6,315 bases of DNA from Lachnoclostridium sp. UBA1781. GTDB lineage: Bacteria; Bacillota; Clostridia; Lachnospirales; Lachnospiraceae. Position 1 is the stretch's first letter. The number at the start of each line of letters is the position of its first letter. The notes beneath the pieces are model-generated. The model did no database searches and was not told the origin of the DNA. It saw only the letters and a list, made by a program, of their open reading frames with translations. A program made the translations under genes and the position numbers. Location of the stretch: the NCBI GenBank assembly GCA_002315495.1, contig DCGJ01000127.1:1-6315 (forward strand), in the 5' to 3' direction. Below are positions 5,964-6,315 of this stretch, piece by piece.

Positions 5964-5994
5964 GAAAAAAGGGAGAATGATTGCTCATTCTCCC
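5964..5994 (-). terminator. Intrinsic terminator of the DUF6465-like gene
   Basis: On the minus strand a perfect 10-bp stem (5985-5994 pairing with 5971-5980), GGGAGAATGA / TCATTCTCCC, encloses a 4-base loop (GCAA) and is followed at once by six T (5970 to 5965). It begins about 21 bases after the TAA at 6016. This is a textbook Rho-independent terminator. Confidence 0.95.
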
Positions 5995-6015
5995 TCGGTC
6001 ATCAATTGACTGATA

Positions 6016-6315
6016 TTACAGCTCAACCTTACCGGTTACGTCGCCATTGATTACGTAGTAAGCTGCGTTATCTTCCGGCTTAACATAAACCTTGCTGTCC
6101 TTAACTTCTGCAGTGTTAGCCTGAGCGTAAGCAGCCTTAACAGCCTTAACGATATCCATAACATCGATATCCTTGCCTGCGAACTGGATGCGAACCTCAA
6201 CGGAAGGAACGTTAGCCTTCTTTGGAGCTGCTGCCTTCTTAGCCGGAGCCTTCTTTGCAGGAGCCTCTGCCTTAACAGCTTCCTTCTTAGGAGCTGCTGC
6301 CTTCTTTGCAGGAGC
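6016..6315 (-). CDS. DUF6465-like Lys/Ala/Pro-rich protein, C-terminal part (cut by window edge)
   Basis: The last 99 codons of a gene whose start lies right of the window. No start codon gives a long frame here, but the frame is open from the edge to TAA (6016-6018). Visible residues 1-34 are low-complexity Ala-Lys-Pro with units such as PAKKAAAPKK, resembling histone H1-like tails. Residues 36-99 form a compact domain: VPSVEVRIQFAGKDIDV, an Ala-rich helix (about 53-67, DIVKAVKAAYAQA), then KVYVKPEDNAAYYVINGDVT and a final TGKVEL. I recall this ending, with KPE.AAYYVxNG, as the DUF6465 family of Lachnospiraceae; that assignment is from memory. Function is unknown. The basic tail suggests nucleic-acid or polyanion binding, which is only inference. 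Codon use is strongly biased (GCT, AAG, GTT), suggesting high expression. It ends at a strong terminator. Confidence 0.82.
   Translation of the reverse strand, partial: APAKKAAAPKKEAVKAEAPAKKAPAKKAAAPKKANVPSVEVRIQFAGKDIDVMDIVKAVKAAYAQANTAEVKDSKVYVKPEDNAAYYVINGDVTGKVEL
6224..6315 (-). repeat. Direct repeats coding the Ala-Lys-Pro tail
   Basis: Two exact direct repeats lie in the basic tail. On the plus strand ggagctgctgccttctt occurs at 6224-6240 and 6290-6306, and ccttctttgcaggagc occurs at 6249-6264 and 6300-6315. They encode PAKKA/AAAPKK units and run into the window edge, so the full repeat number is unknown. Confidence 0.8.

Overview
The window looks like ordinary chromosomal DNA from a Gram-positive anaerobe of the class Clostridia, most likely a Lachnospiraceae-type bacterium. 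The basis is strong AGGAGG-like ribosome binding sites, consensus SigA-type promoters, Thr-Pro-rich linkers in surface proteins, an MscL ending in a zinc ribbon, and a Lys/Ala/Pro-rich protein resembling DUF6465, a family I associate with Lachnospiraceae. The genus cannot be told. I see no mobile element, tRNA, rRNA, CRISPR array or phage gene.

Layout, left to right. (1) Bases 1-380, minus strand: first 126 codons of phosphate acetyltransferase (pta), cut by the window edge, with its own promoter. (2) 458-2053, minus: a membrane-anchored SH3 / Thr-Pro linker / SH3 / SleB-type cell-wall hydrolase. (3) 2076-2519, minus: mechanosensitive channel MscL with a C-terminal zinc ribbon. It lies 22 bases upstream of the hydrolase and shares one visible promoter with it, so the two form a probable osmotic-stress and wall-remodelling operon. 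(4) 2658-3647, minus: an M19 (renal dipeptidase family) metallopeptidase. (5) 3736-4878, plus, divergent from the dipeptidase: a lipoprotein with an ApbE-like (FAD:protein FMN transferase) fold that has lost most of the family's cofactor and metal signature. (6) 4911-5864, minus, convergent with the lipoprotein gene: a GT2 glycosyltransferase of the rhamnosyltransferase type. (7) 6016-6315, minus: C-terminal 99 codons of a DUF6465-like Lys/Ala/Pro-rich protein, closed by a textbook intrinsic terminator.

Most of the genes serve the cell envelope: turgor release (MscL), peptidoglycan cleavage (SH3-SleB), peptide turnover (M19), a surface lipoprotein and cell-surface glycan synthesis (GT2). pta belongs to central acetate metabolism, and the DUF6465-like protein has no known role. 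Three starts were set well downstream of the longest open frame (dipeptidase 3647, lipoprotein 3736, glycosyltransferase 5864), using Shine-Dalgarno sites, promoter positions and family N-termini. No gene-free stretch exceeds about 150 bases. I find no convincing new multi-gene system. The most unusual items are the signature-less ApbE-like lipoprotein and the MscL-zinc ribbon/wall hydrolase pairing.
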